64,000 nucleotides of DNA from Manis javanica (GCF_040802235.1 NC_133156.1:117954173-118018172); one strand, 5' to 3'; numbered from the stretch's first letter, positions 14,276 through 30,352 are shown. Made by a program: numbers and translations. The notes: generated from the letters alone by a model not told the origin.

Positions 14276-16929
14276 CTAAACCACCAGTCTGCTGACAACC
14301 TCCATGATAAACACAGGGCAAAGTATCTACAGAAAGAACGATGAATTCAAAGATTCAGTTGCAAGCATTTGACCTTTGAATTTGAAATAGACTCCACTAG
14401 TAAAGGGAAGACAGCTGGAGAAGCAGCAGCAGAGAATTGTCATAAGCCTCTTTTACATGCAGATCTAGTAGGCTGCTAACCCCACTCCGCTGGCCAACAT
14501 CTGCCACAGTAATACAGTCTGGATGTATGCTGGAAATGGGGGTCATAGATATTTAGGGTTGTGGGGCACTGGGACCAGTGTAAGTCCATACTGGTAAAAT
14601 TGAAAGCATTATACCCATGAGGTGCAAATTTAAAAAAATGATTTGAAAACAAGAAGAGAGAATGGACTCAGAGAAAAAGCACTGAGGCCGAGATCAAGGA
14701 TGGAGGGGTGAGGAGGTAAACAGAGGCTCTGCTTTGCAGCTGCCAGTTGGGTGTTCCATTCAACTGCAGCTGGTGGGCATTCCGGGGCACTGAGCATGCC
14801 CAGTTTGTGTGAGTGACTTTCACCAAGTAGAGCAATCAACAAGATCACCATAAAGGCTTTACCAATGGCAGACCAGTCAAATGACCGCTGAAAACCATCC
14901 CTAAATTTGTCACCAATGGACCCAAGTTTAAGAAAAGGAATTTCTTTGGTCTGCAGAAATGGTTTGAGTCCCAGTCTCTAATTTCTTCCTTCTCAGATAC
15001 TCTTGTCTCCACCAAAGGAAAAGTATTTGGTGACATGCAGCCATTTTGTTAGTCAACAGAAGCTTAGAAGCAAGAAAATGTTGTAGTGATACAATACAGC
15101 AGCATCTTCTTCAACAGCAGGCCATTGCTGGAAGCTTCCGGATCCTTGTGCCTATTGAGTAGGAGAGGGACTTTCATTTAGAGAACCTTATGTGAATCTT
15201 ACATGAGAAACTTGCCAATCTGCTTCTTCAATTTCTTAGCCTTACTACTCCTGATACTTCAGTGCTATCTCTTAGTGAGCCTGAAACAGCCAAGACATGG
15301 TTTAGGCCATGGAGGAATCAGCAGGTAAGCATCACTGGGCTCTGAGGAGTTAGGTGTTTTGTGTCTGCGTGACATATGCATATGTGGGGTGTGCATCCTT
15401 GCAGGAAGTCTGTATATCTTAAAGGTTTTATGAAAATGTGTGCTAAGGCAAGATTATATCTCTCTACTCTCTTTCTATTTCAAAAATAATAAAGTCCCAT
15501 TGATTGTAAAGGACCAATAATAAATAGCCTAGGAGCCTGAGGAATGACTGTGCCTTACCTTTGTTAGAAATGTGTAACCCACCTAAGGAGAAAGTGGCTA
15601 CAGTGCAAAGAAAGACAGTTTCTTGTTTAATCTTAAATGCTAGAAGAGTCCTTTGGGAACATTTTCCCCCAGCTTTCAAGGATGGTTACCTTTGCTGCTT
15701 TGCAAACAATGACACTAAAAAGACTATGTTGCTTGATTCGGAGACTTGTGGAAAATCACAACCTTGAAAAGTATCTCTCCTACCAACTTGCCATGTGGCC
15801 TGAAATTGCACCATTCCTTTGACTCAAATATTTTTTGCAGTTTTCCAGAGAGCTTTATACAAATACAAATATTCCTGCAAAATGCAAGTCAAAATCACTT
15901 AGGTCATCAGAAAAGGGCAAGGGTCCATGCACATGGGACCAGAAGAGGGGCCTGTCCTGGCCAGGAGGGAAGACAGAAGGGAAGAGCGTGTGGGGAGAGA
16001 AGGTAGGGGTGGAGGTGGGTGAGGGAGGAAATGGGAAAAATAAACTCTTACATCACACCATTGCCTGCCCAGGCTCAAGTCAGGCTAAGGGATTCAGCTC
16101 CTGGCATCCGAAAGCTGAGCCTCACTAGAGAGGATATATAGGATGATGTCCACCTGGCAGGAGGGGCAAACAGGAATCTGGCACCTTGTATCTTCCCCTC
16201 CAGTTTTAATTCAGGTTTTGAAAAAGAAATACTAAGCATCTGCTATTTTCAAGTGTGCCAAGTATATGAAATATATGTACAGTTCCTGCCATCAAACAAC
16301 TGGCAAGCAAGGAGGGAGAGGGAAGGGAGGAGGAAAAAGAGAGAGAGGAAAGGAAACTTTCTGCGACTATTGCATAGGAATTAACAGGAGGGCATTTCAG
16401 CACAGATTTAATTCTTTTTCTGTACATGTTAGATACTTTTGGAAATATTAACCCCACCCTAGGCCTGCTTAATAAGGAAGATGACATTAGCAAGGGAAGG
16501 AAAATAGAGAAAAATCTCTCTCCCACTCACCTTTTCTAGTCCAGTTATTGAAACATTTCCCTTGTGTTATTCTTCACCTCAGGTTCCTCTTTCCTCTCTG
16601 GCTTCTCAATGGCATTCAACTTTTCAGAAAGTGCAATTATAATAGATGTCTTTGTAATGTTTAAACAATGATATTCAGCACTTGCAGAATCAGACTATCC
16701 AATCTAGAAGCTAGAAAAAGAATGCCCCTTTTCCTAACCTTATATGGGAAAGTATGGAGAGAGGGGGCTGTTGTATTCATAACCATGTGGATTACCTCCT
16801 CCTGTGTAATTTGGGGGCTCCTATGAAAATCCTCAAAGATCTCCCCTACTCATCTGTAATGCATTAGAGATTTATTTCTCTGGGATCTGAGGGCTTTTCT
16901 GGTTTCAACAAACTTTTGTTGCACAATAG

Positions 16930-17165
16930 CTCCCCTTCATTGAACACTTACCTTGGAAGTAAAGTGTTATATGCTTTCCAAACATTAGTGCAGCATGTTA
17001 TAGTCACTCCACGACTTTATGGGGCAGGTATCACTCTTTCCATGTGATGGCTGAGAAAACGGAGGCCTAGAGAAGTTGCACAACTTGCCTAACTAAGAAC
17101 AGCAGGACTACATTCAAACACAAGCCTGTCTGACTCCTTAATAATGCCAAATAACACTCCTAATC
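16930..17165 (-). repeat. MIR SINE
   Basis: A long match: cattgaacacttaccttgga, gctgagaaaacggaggccta and agccacac-like tail sequences of an inverted MIR. Confidence 0.7.
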
Positions 17166-17851
17166 ATTATACAAGGTAGGCTCCCTGTGAAGGGCAGGCT
17201 GCCTTATCTCTTAATCCTGTGGTTCTCAATCCTGACTCTTATTAGAATCCCTTATGCAAAGGGAATTTCATGCATTAAACATGGGCACAGTAGCTCGAGG
17301 TAACCTGCTAGAGGCTGTTGGATATTTCAGAACATGAGTGTCTCATCTTCCAGGGGCCATGAAGATGCCCTAAGAGATTCAGAAGAGCCCTCATGCACAG
17401 CATCTGGTCAAACCATGCGGTTCTGGAGCTTGCAGCTCTGCCCAAAGGATTCACAACTTTCTCTCCACAAATACATGAATGAAGCAGGGGCTATAAATCT
17501 CCTTTAGGATTCAGGTTTATAGCTTAGCAGCCTTTTTGGGAATCACAGAGCTTTCTTCAATACCAGTCACTCCCTGGTAGAAAGAACATCAATTCAGTTG
17601 ATGGGCATCTCCATTCCCCCTGACTGCCCTACCACAATGACTTTCAAGAGATTTAATGTGTTGGTAGCCCACCCCTACCTTCAATTAGACTTTCCCATAG
17701 AAATGTAGTCAAGTTAAAATAGTTTTTAGAATGAACTTTGCTCTACAAATAAGCCTTTTAGATGCATATCATGTTTTGGAAGCTCCAGGAAAGGTACATA
17801 AAATCCATTGCAGAGTTGCTCAGTTTAATGGTATTGTTCATTTGGACTTAA

Positions 17852-18130
<279 letters not shown>

Positions 18131-18897
18131 TAAATCTCACTTGTGTTTGTTCTTCCTAGTAACCTAGATAGGGTAATGATACCCATTATTTTTCCTTTCA
18201 CAAAGGACGTAAGTAAGGCAAAGCTAAAAAAGACTTAAAGGTAGTATTATCCAATCCACATTTAGATAAGGAAGTTGATGCTTTGAATTTTTTTTTTCAA
18301 AATAATACAGCTATCTATTGACAGAACAAATAACTAGAACCCAGTGTTCTTGGCTCCTAGATGAATTCTTATTTCTTCATTTGCCTACAGATCTATGTAG
18401 ACTAGGCATTTTACCTAAAATTTTATTTGTAGAAATAGTTCAAGTCCTAGGATAGATAATACTATTTTCTTCCAGAAAGGATATTGACTTGTTTACCTGT
18501 CAAAGGCACTAACAATCTAGGATTAATCTCAGGGTTTGAGATTTTCTGGGCAATTTCTGTGACTCAGAGTTGGACTACAGTCCATGGAGGGCCAGTTGAA
18601 CTTTCCTCTAAATGCAATCCTTTAAGGCCTTAGTCAAAAGATGAGAGGTGGGGTGAACAGGATCTCACCATCAGTTGGCTCTGAATTCTATTTTCCCAGT
18701 ACTGCAAAGCAAATGCAACCTCCAGTACAGGGTTTAGCTCGCTGATTCTCAGTCTTTTCCAGATCTCACCTCAGTAACTCATTCCACCCTCTATTGTGAA
18801 CTCATTGATGTTTTTATGAGTTTATTTTAAAGTATCTTCTCCAGCCCTTTTTATTCCTTAGCAGGGGAATTGATCGAATTTACCTAGTTCAACATTA

Positions 18898-18955
18898 CCT
18901 CCAAATACCCCCAGTATCAAAGCAGAAATCCCTCCAAATACCCCCAGTATCAAAG
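18898..18955 (+). repeat. Short direct repeat, 25 bp
   Basis: The 25-bp unit starting cctccaaatacccccagtat occurs at 18898-18922 and 18931-18955, 33 bp apart, without mismatches. Confidence 0.9.
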
Positions 18956-19316
18956 ATAATTAGATCAGAACGAAGCTCTAGACTCTTAGCCCCATCTTCC
19001 TTTTGCCAGTCCCTTCAGTCTTTCAACCCCAATAATTCAGATAACTTACACATAAAACATAAATCCTACATTATGGTGCCTGATCAATGAGCAAGAAAAT
19101 GTGAATTCACCCCAGGTTTTCAAGAACCCTATTAAAACCTGCTTTTAAAGGCATTAAAATTACCTCTGCTTTCCCAGCCCAACACCCACCACACCCTAGA
19201 GGCATCCACCCTGGATTTGTTAACAGCCTGTGTTCCCTTTATCTCAAAGCCAGGAGAAGTTATAAGTATTTTGTAGACTATTTCCTCTCTGTAGCTGCAC
19301 TCTGCTCTTCCTTTAG

Positions 19317-19517
<201 letters not shown>

Positions 19518-19834
19518 TGGGGAGGACACTCCACATTTTCCTGGGAACAACCACCCTGATTAACTGTCTAAAACCCAGTGGGAACAAACAGCAGATGGAA
19601 GAGCGTCTCTGCCTTCTGCCGCCCTAAAGAACACTGATGGAGGGATTTTGTTCCTGAACACAGATGAGCCTGCTGGGTCGCCGCTAGTCCCCGCTGCTCT
19701 GGGTTTGGCTCTCCCCTCTCCAGCCCTCACCTTCCCTTTCATCTGGCTTTATGTTTTCCACAAGGGATATTTTGTAAATTACTGAATGCTTACGTGCAGT
19801 AAGGGTTTCTTGTACTTTTCTTCTACACCACTTT

Positions 19835-19935
19835 ATTAACAGATATTTACTGAGCATCTATTGCCTATTACCAAGGCTCTGGGGATACAGGCAAGTTCTG
19901 GTGAGTGGGACAGACATCAATAAAATAATTGTCCA
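19835..19935 (-). mobile_element. LINE-2 3'-end fragment, inverted
   Basis: Contains cagatatttactgagcatct followed by ctggggatacaggcaagt, the L2 tail complement pattern. Confidence 0.55.
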
Positions 19936-20143
19936 AATAAGCAGTTGCTGCCCAACAACAGGTACAGGTGGCTAGTATTTCATTTTCAACCAGCCACTCC
20001 TTGATGTCTGACAGCAGCCTGGCATTTCGGCAGGGGAGGGACAGAGGAGAGCAACTTCCTCCTGCACCTCATCTGCCACCCCCATGCAGCCTTGAAATGC
20101 TGGTTGTGGACATGAGGAGGGGTCACAGAACTCCCCGGTGTGA

Positions 20144-20323
<180 letters not shown>

Positions 20324-20384
20324 TGAGTTGAGCAAATGCCTTATTTTTCCTTTTACTCTGACCTTGTCCTTTCTAGTAATAACA

Positions 20385-20590
20385 CCAACTGTGTATTGAG
20401 TGCCTACCACATGGAAGACCCTCTGCAGGGAGTTCTCTCTCTCTCAACCTTCACAATTCTGCCAGGTAAGTAGTATTTGCCCATTTTGCAGATGAGAAAC
20501 TGAGGGTCATGGAAATGAAGGAATTTTCTCAAGGTGGTGACAGTCAATGATATGTAGAGGTGGCATTCTAGCCTATATGACCACCCAGTC
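20385..20590 (-). repeat. MIR SINE
   Basis: Contains tgtattgagtgcctaccaca and gcagatgagaaactgagggt, an inverted MIR. Confidence 0.65.
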
Positions 20591-21194
20591 TATACTCTTC
20601 CTACCACCTTAAATTACCTCTTTCCTATTAGCTGCCTTCTTTAGTTAGATCACACGGTCTCTACAATGATTATGACCGCTTACCAGTTCTTAGCAGCAGG
20701 CTAAATTTTGGCATCTCTTTATTTTGCAGTGCTGTAATAATGATAAGTAGACAGTTGATCAAAATACAAGCAATAATGAAATCAAGGGAAATAGGTAAAT
20801 AATCTATGGTCACAAATCCCCCCTACTCCAAAACTGAAGTACATCTACAGTAATCAAGAGTGTACAGAGAACATGCCTTGGAATTCCTAGGAAATAGCAC
20901 GTATAGCACAGTGAGAGGCTTCAGGGATGAGTCCGAAGACCCAGACCCTTTTCTCTCATCAGCCATTGAGACATCTGGTGACTCTGCCCTTCTCCCAACC
21001 TCAGTTTTACTTCCCAACACATTAAATGCAGTGATTACTAAGATCTCTCCTGACACCCCCAGCACCACTATTTCGTAGTATTTAAGCCCATGCTGTCAGG
21101 ACTGCCTCCTTTACTCATCAGCCAAATCTTTCCTGTTCTACTTTGCCCATTGCCTCTTGCTCTGTCTCAGTGAAGGTAACATTTATATCTGATA

Positions 21195-21375
21195 CATGCT
21201 GAGAATTTACTGTATCTGGGCTCTGCCTTGGGTATTTTAAAGTTATTATTTAACACTCACAGCAATACAGATAACGTTTTCCTCCATTTTACAGATGAGG
21301 AAATCGAGGCTTTGAAAAGGTAAACGGTCTGCCTGCAGTCGCCCAGCTAATGCGTGGCAGAACCAGGAGTGGAGC
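21195..21375 (-). repeat. MIR SINE
   Basis: Contains ccattttacagatgaggaaa and cgcccagctaatgcgtggca, an inverted MIR core. Confidence 0.7.
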
Positions 21376-22859
21376 TGTGACAGACTGGCTCGAGGACTTG
21401 AGCGGCTATACTAGATTAACCTAGTTTAAGACTTTCTACTTCCCAACAGCCAAAATTGTGTTCTTATAAATAAACTCTAATAGCGTTTCTACCAGCAACA
21501 TTAACAACCAAGAGAGGAAAAGGAAATAAAATCAGAAATCATTATGCCTATGAATAAGGCAATTATCTGTCTCTGTGTCATAAAATTACCTAGTGCCCTT
21601 TGATCCTAAAGCAACTTTGGCCTGACTGCCACTAAAGAACAGGTATAAAACTTGCTAGCCATTTATTCATCTCTCTATCCATTCAGTTAATCAGCAAATA
21701 AACAGACATTGTGCTTGTTGTGTTGGATACCAATGGACAAGACATCCCTTCTGTCATGTTGCTTCATATGGCCAGTGTGAGGTACACACATACACACGCA
21801 CGTGCTATGAGAAGGAATTTAGAGGTAAAATGAATGGGCCAATAAATACATAGCTGGGGATACAGGAGGGATTAAACAAACCAAAACCCCCACTCGCATA
21901 GAACTGACATTCCAGTGTGTGGAGAAAACAACAAATTACTTAAAATGAGTAAAATATATAAAATGTTAGCAAATTCATATCTTATATATCACAACCCATT
22001 TAGGCCCTGAGTCACGAACTAGAAAGACCAAGAGTCCGCAGAAATTCTTTGTGCTATGAATATCACAATGAAATAAAGTTAATCTAAAAAACGTGCTTGA
22101 CTATTTCAAAATATTGTAATGCCTTATAGAGAAGAGATTACAAAGTGCATTCACATATATAATTCTGTGCTTGTTTTGCTTAATTGCTACAGTTGTTTAA
22201 ACATAAGCTAAATCATATCCTATTTAGGTCTCTTTATTGCCTATATTACAAAAGAATCAATATTGAGTGACCTTCTCTAGTTTACTTTCTATCTATACTT
22301 TAAGCTCTTAAAACATTTACTTTTAAACATGCTTGGGTAGTCAAATCATTAGCAAACATGGAACTTTTAAAATACCTTGTAGATGTCTTTTCTTCAGACA
22401 TCTGAAAAACAAAATTCAACACAAATTTGCTGACTACTTTCCTAGCTTCCCATAGAAAGAGTCTGGCTAATGACGAGAAGGTACACAAAGTAGTAACAAA
22501 GCACAGAGAGAGAAGCACTTAGCTGCCAGGGTGAGTGCGGGAAAGGCTGTGACATTGGAAATGAGCTTGCAGCCCACAAAGTCATTCACTCCAGGAAAGA
22601 GGCATCCCCTAAAAAGGGAATAAAACCCACTGGAGCATAGGTTGGAGATGGGATAACACTCACACTTGAGTGAGTCCAGTGGGAGAAGGCAAAATGAAAG
22701 GAGAAAAAGGACATAAAAAGGTGGAAATAAATGAAACAAGTAAGGTGGTCGTGGCCACATAATGAAGAGCCTTGAATGCTACACAGGAGTTTGGACTATT
22801 TTGGGTTTTTTTTAATAAGAAATCTTTGAAAGGTTTTAAGTAAGGAGAATGTGATCTTT

Positions 22860-23070
22860 AAAACCAAGAAGTAACTTTCAAGAAACAAAGATTTACAGAG
22901 CCCACTGTGATCGTGCTCAAGCAAGAGAAGACTTGAAAAGTGTCCATGGCATGAAAATGTAGAAGAATCACCCAGCTGACCCACAGTCTGGAGTAAAATA
23001 AACGGTTGTTATTATGAGCCACTGAGTTTTGGGGTGGTTTGCTACAGAGCAAAATTTAGCTGATAGAAAA
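22860..23070 (+). mobile_element. LTR-like remnant, 3' end
   Basis: The tail gagccactgagttttggggt followed by ggtttgctacagagcaaaat is a typical 3' end of old mammalian LTRs. The upstream part is diverged. Confidence 0.45.
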
Positions 23071-23630
23071 AATAATTCATCATTTATTATTAGGTAGAAA
23101 AAGCAGAATACAGAACTATGTATTAAAGAATGGTGTCAACTTTAAAGAAATTAAAATGCACTTTTAAGATAGGAAAGAATAAGTCAAATAAATAAAAAGC
23201 ATATTGAAACTACATCAAACAGTGACTAATTGTAATATGAGTACTGTTTTCTACATCAATATTTTTGTTATTTCTAAATTTTTTTAATCAATACATATTA
23301 CATTTATGTTTTACACTTACTCCTTGTTTATGTGAGTGGAAGCTAGATTATAGTGGATGGAGGGGCAAATAGGAGATAGGAAGTAGAGATAGCAAATATA
23401 AACCACTCCTTCAAAAAGCTTTGCTCTGAAAGAAAGGAAAGAGAAACAGGACTCGATGGGGGTAATAGCAGGGTGATAGTGATATGGAATCAAAGGATTT
23501 TTTTATTATCAGGAAAATTAAAAATTTATTAATATATTGGAAGAAAGTGACCATTAAAGAGAGGTTTTAGAAGTAAGAGAAGTAAATATTGAACTGAGTA
23601 TCAATATACAGAGAGATGTATATATAGATA

Positions 23631-24070
23631 CAGTAGCTCCCCCCTCCCCCTTACACAAGGTTTCGCTTTCCACAGTTTCAGTGACCCACAGTCAAATACA
23701 CTGTCAGGTCAGTAGTAGCCAGTGCAGGGTCACAGTGCCTACATCATCCACCTCACTTCATCTCATCATGTGGGCATTTTATCATCTCACTTCACCACCT
23801 GAAGGCTGAGTACAGTTCAATAAGCTACTCTGAGCGAGAGACCACATTCACTTAAGTTTTAATATAGTACAGTATTTTAATTGTTCTTTTTATCATTAGT
23901 TACTGTTGTTAATCTCTTACTGTGCCTAATTTATAAATTAAATGTTGTCATAGAAATGTACACATGGGGAAAAACAAAGGATGTATAGGGTTGGGTGCTA
24001 TCCGTGTTCTCAGGTGTACCCTGGGGATCTTGTAATGAATCCCTCTTGCATAAGGGGCACAACTGCATAA
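23631..24070. mobile_element. Tigger/MER2-type DNA transposon remnant
   Basis: The left end cagtagctcccccctccccc with tttcgctttccacagtttca, and the right part tatagggttgggtgctatcc through cctcttgcataaggggcac, form the imperfect inverted termini of the pogo-like Tigger/MER2 group. At about 440 bp it is too short for a transposase. It lies 200 bp before MROH exon 4. Confidence 0.8.
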
Positions 24071-24168
24071 ACATAAATACAAATATAAATATAACTCTGC
24101 CTCATGCAATGATCTTAACCTAAACATTTTTAAAAGATTCTTAAACATTTTTGGGTTGAAAGCAGTGA

Positions 24169-24429
<261 letters not shown>

Positions 24430-24757
24430 TGATTCTGAGGTGACTGGCAACCATCCTGGTGGATATTAAGTCTCAGGAGGACCTAAGGCACATACTAGCT
24501 GTTTGGGAAGCTGAACTTAAATACTTCTGGGGAATCTGAGGTAGAGAAGAGGTTGGCATAATGGGATGATGGAAATTCCAGAAAGGGATTAAGAACCTTC
24601 TGTGCTAGTTGTTGAGGCTCTGAACAAGGCAGAAAGGCCAGAATCACAATAGAAAACTGGTAACTGCAAGAGAGGTTATGGGTATGTTCTCCTCTTAGAA
24701 CACATCCTTCCACATCCTGTGTGGCTACTCCATGGGCAGCCTACAACTAACCTTTGA

Positions 24758-25024
<267 letters not shown>

Positions 25025-25297
25025 GTAGGACCCATCATCCAGAATATTTTTAACAAAATTGTCTCCAAGTGATGATGGTGATAATAATGAAGGGTGTGCA
25101 AACTGTCATGTTAGTTATTTACATACATACATACAAAAAAACATTTCTTCAACTCAACAGTATACTGTGCCTGTCCCTATCCCACCTGCTCCCAAGAGGA
25201 GTGTAATAGGTAGTGACCAATCATCCTGGTTTCTCCAGAACTAAAGAACTTCCAGGGAGTTAGAACTTCCAGTTCTAAAACCAGAAAAATTCCTGGC

Positions 25298-25760
25298 ATG
25301 TTTGGGTATTAACCCCTTACCAAATATATGGTTGGAAATTTTTTCTTCCCATTCCATATTTTGTCTTTTCATTTTCTTGATGGTGTCCTTTCCTGTGCAG
25401 AAGCTTTTTTAGTTTGATGTAGTCCCATTTGTTTATTTTTTTTCTTTTATGCTGCTTCTGATTTTGCATCAAATCCATAAAAATCATTTCCAAGACCTGT
25501 GTCCAGGAGCTTACTACTGTGTTTTTTCTTCTAGGAGTTTACAGTTTCAGGTCTTACTTTCAAGTCTTTAATCTGTTCTGATTTGATGTTTGTATGTAGT
25601 ATAAGGTAGGGATCCACTTTCACTCTTGTGCATGTGTCTGTCCAGTTTTCCCAGCACCATTTATTTAAGAGACTACTCTTCCTTCATTGCACATTCTTGA
25701 CCACTGTGTCAAAAGTTAACTGACCATATGTGTACAGATTTATTTCCAGGCAAATCAGAG
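25298..25760 (-). mobile_element. LINE-1 ORF2 fragment, inverted
   Basis: Starts with tgtttgggtattaacccctt and contains gcagaagcttttttagtttg and cccagcaccatttatttaag, the usual complement of the L1 ORF2 C-terminal region. It is about 460 bp, diverged, and lies inside the intron between exons 6 and 7. Confidence 0.85.
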
Positions 25761-26650
25761 TGAGTTGTTAACCCTAAAGAAAGAAAATGCTTTTTTTCTT
25801 GGTATTTGAGATTATTTGAAACTATGTCAAACTCAAAATCATACTTTTTTCTCCCTGGTCATCTCTTAGTATCTGTTTTTTGTCTCTCTCCCTCCCTTCT
25901 CCATTCTTTCCCTTCTCTTCTTGCTCTCACATCACAATCCCACCTATCACCTCGTTAGAGTACTTGGCACAGATTGTAGAGGAGGCACTAGTCTCAGGGC
26001 CTATATACAAAACTCTGTTCTAACACAGTCCCTGAGGATGAAGGACAGGAGTAATCCTATACCTCCCACATCCCCACCCTCCCCAAAATATGTCATTTCT
26101 ACTACTTCATTACATATCTGTCTATTATGTTTTAGTTCTCTCCTAACTGATCCCTCTGTTTCTAGTCTCTCTTTGGCTCTATGCCTCGCCCTCATTAACT
26201 GTTTCACTTTATGTCAGACAAATTCAAACCCAAACTGCTCTACCCCAGCCAGGCCTTTCCTCACTCTTCCCTGCTCCCTGCCTCTCCTGTGTAGCTCTTT
26301 AGCTCCACGACTGGTGGACCTGCCTTCAGGTCCACAAGATGCTCTCCCTGTGACCTTGTGGCTCCTCTCCTTTTCTTACAAGTTATCTTGCATTAGGACC
26401 CACCCTAATGATTTCATCTGAACTCAATTCCATCTGCAAATAACCTAAATTCCAAGTCACATGCACAAGTATGAACAGTATAGAAAGCTGTCTTAGGGAC
26501 CAAAGTGCTTAGTTAATTCTGTGATACTAAAGAAGCATGGCCATCATAAAATTAATTACCAACCAAAGAGAGATTTTGACAATCATCATGGAATTCACAA
26601 GTATTTTGCCTAAGTTGAAAATGAATTCTTATGACCCCAGTATTTCTTAA

Positions 26651-26778
<128 letters not shown>

Positions 26779-27693
26779 GTAAGCAATAAAGATGAGGCCA
26801 GGGTGGTTTATTTTGTAGCAAAAAGTAAACTGAAGCCTATGCATTGTCTAACCTAATCTTATGTCCTCAGGATATATAGAGCATCAGTTTATAGAGCATC
26901 ACATTTAAGAGAAGTTTTGTCTTAGTCATCTACAATCTACTACTTTTAAACTGGCCTTTTCAGTTACCTGTCTTCTTTCATGGTATTTATGGATGCACCT
27001 ATTTGAGAAGGATGAGTATAATATATAGAAATTGAATTTAGAATTTAGAAGATCTAGCAAGTTGGTTAAGTGGCCCAATAAACAGGCTGGTGGGTGGGAG
27101 GAATGTGCAATATTCTAAAGATTAGTACAAATAGAAAAGACCAGAATTAATGAATTATCATAGCTCATTAATTCTAGGAAGCACAAGTTTTCATGATACT
27201 GGAATGCATCTTATAATTGATGGCATCTTTAATCATAATCAGCCACTGTAGCTTTTCTTTATTTGTGCAATATAAAATAATATCTTGGATTCTAGATAAA
27301 ATTACTATCTTGAAGTGAGTAAAATCTGAGAATTCATGTTTGTATCTTTTAAATTCAGTTAGCACTAGGATTTACTGAAAAATGAGCTGGCAAGAAATAT
27401 GAAGCAGTCTTACAAAACTTAAAGCTGATCCATTGGGCATGATGTATTGAATTCACTTTGGAACTTAACATTTTAAACAAGACAAAACCAAATATAATAG
27501 GGAGAAAAGAAAGCAATTGACATCTTTAAAGAATTACAAAAGAAGAGGGTAGAAAAGAGTTGAAATAACACAAAATGTTTAGGAAAGGAAATCTTACCAT
27601 TATGTACAGTAACTCTAATGGGATTTTGTCAGTCCTGGAACATACCATGCTCCTACTGAATCAGGCCTCTCAGTTTCTCCCTCTGTATTTTAG

Positions 27694-27767
27694 AGCTCAA
27701 GTTGAGGGATCGCATCACTTCAATTGAAAGAACAATCAAAGTTGTCATGGGTGACCTCAGTGCAAAA
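27694..27767 (+). pseudogene. MROH exon remnant 8, donor lost
   Basis: 74 nt, phase 1 to 0, acceptor tattttag. The peptide DRITSIERTIKVVMGDLSAK aligns with the AIYLAIRVVKNTISDTRSK segment of MROH2A. The next exon resumes with VRN against the family's VRM, so the exon must end at 27767. There the expected GTAAGA reads ATAAGA, and read-through meets TGA at about 27789. Confidence 0.75.
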
Positions 27768-29360
27768 ATAAGAGAATTAATGGGGACTTGAAATTGGTTG
27801 ACAGTAGTTTTAAGAATTAAGGAAATGATTTTGATTCTTTAAGGATCTACTTGTGAGATTGCTTTATAAAGAGTTCAGTGATCAATTCCATTTTTAAAAG
27901 AACTTCATTTTTCCCCAAAAGATAAATTATATCAAGATAAAGTTCTAAAGTACCCATTCAAGGGCTTCTCAGTAGAAAAAGATTTTTGCCCAGAGCATCA
28001 TTGCATTAAGCTTTTCAAATAGTTTTAAAAGTTGTTAATCATGAAGATAACATACCTTTATCCAAAAAATAATAACCTCTAAACTTTTTTTTTTTAGCAT
28101 AAACATCTCATTTTCCAACCAGGGAACTCCTAGACCAAGTCTTGTACAAAGTAGTTTGCTCAGTATTGCCTGAGTATATGATTCCATGTTAGAAAAGATA
28201 TAGAACTTACACTGAAACAAAATGTAAAATTAGCAACTGTTGTATTTTTTTGTAATGAAACCATATTTTGTTTGGATCAAAGCCTTCCACAGGAGCCAAT
28301 GAAGAGGGGAAAATTCTCCTGAGAGGCTTTGGTCTCCAATGATTATATTTAAAATAACAAAAGCTAGGCAATAAATAGCAATGGAGAGATTATAAGTAAA
28401 AACCTGACCCTAACTGGCCACCCAATCAGAAACTTGCTGGAAGAGTTTACAGCAGAATAAAAGAGGACAAAAGCTTTAAGGAAGGCCAGCTTCCCAGGCA
28501 AAAACAGAGAGAAGGTATAACTTATTTTCATCACTTAGGCAGACTACTGGGTGCCTTTATGCTAATTACTGATTGCTACCATGTGGCCCTGCCTCCCTGT
28601 TCAAAATTACTGTTTTATTCCCACCTTCCTTTAAAAGACTCATTTATGAAAGAATTAGATCTGAGCTTTCCTCCTACAGGGAAGCAATCCAATAAATAAA
28701 TTAAGGCCAAATTATTAAAAAATTGTAATACAGGTTCATAATCCCTTATTCTAATCAATCCCTAGAGCCAGATATATTTCAAAATTCATAACCTTCCCAA
28801 TTTTAAAAATTTGACAGTATTTGACAGTAGCTACAATTGAATCCATTAATATTTCTACAAGACAATATATGCATATCCACACTATATAGAATAAATAAAA
28901 ACTACCAATAATTTTAAAAGAATTTAACTTGGGTCTTGCCACCAGATGAGTCAGTACCAAATTTAAGAAACAAAATTCCAGTTTCCAGAGTTGTTTAGGT
29001 TTTGAAATTGCAGATAAAGGATTACAGATCTGTAGTTCAATGTGCTATCTTTCATTAAGGATTTTAAAAACAAAGCAGTGTTTTAGCCCAACGTTACTAA
29101 CATTTCATAATGTGTAGTAATAGAGATAGGTCTTGGGAGCTAGAGAGAAAGATTTTGGCTGAAGAGAGACTTTCTAGTGACCTTTAAATTATAAGCTATA
29201 GACCACTTCCTGCTCCATCTCATACCTTCATCATTCAATTTATATACCTTTTTGAAAAGATTCCCATGAAATGATCCATGAAGGCTAAAGAATAGGAGAA
29301 GCTAAATTTCCATTTGGCCCAACATAGTAAAATATTTCAAATGCAATGTTCTGATTTTAG

Positions 29361-29576
<216 letters not shown>

Positions 29577-30142
29577 TAACTGATTTACAAGTTATATTTT
29601 GTCGTATTACTTTTACTGAAAAGTTTTTCAGCCTCTGGTGTTCCGAAGACCTTTTCACTGATACCATTATAACTTATAATAAACTCAAGTAGGTGAAATC
29701 ACTGTTTTCCCCGAGGAGGAAACAACCTGTCCTCAAGGACTGGGGGTGGTTTGGAGAGGGAAAGAGGAAGCAAATTACTTTAGAGAAAGGAAAAGGCACG
29801 CCAACGTGCTGCACCAGGGTCGGCTCCCTTTGGATGACAAGGCACTAAAGCATGTGTGCTGGATGTCAGTGATCTCAGCAAGTTCGTGAAATTAAGTCCA
29901 CTCCACTAGGAAGCAGCGTCTTTGAAAATTTTTACCTGAGGGCGAGAAGGAATATTTGCAGTTCTTGAATCCTCACAATTCTTGTTTTTCTGCTTTAGCC
30001 AGGGTTTTCCTTCTAACCATTGCTCCAAGGAGCACTTTAAAACAGGACATAGATACTAGAGACCAAGATCACCAGATTCCATGAGCCCCTGCACTGAGTG
30101 TCTGGGTCCTCCACCTCAGAGGCTGAGGACACGTCCAAGTAA

Positions 30143-30352
<210 letters not shown>

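Noticed and set aside
15196..15326. Open segment ending at a gtaagc donor, with peptide LANLLLQFLSLTTPD, as a possible upstream MROH exon
   Set aside because: There is no similarity to the family N-terminus and no good acceptor, and it begins right after TGA. Chance is more likely.
25921..26421. 166-codon plus-strand open frame rich in Ser, Pro and Leu
   Set aside because: It lies in a pyrimidine-rich intronic stretch and has no domain and no family similarity; composition explains the length.
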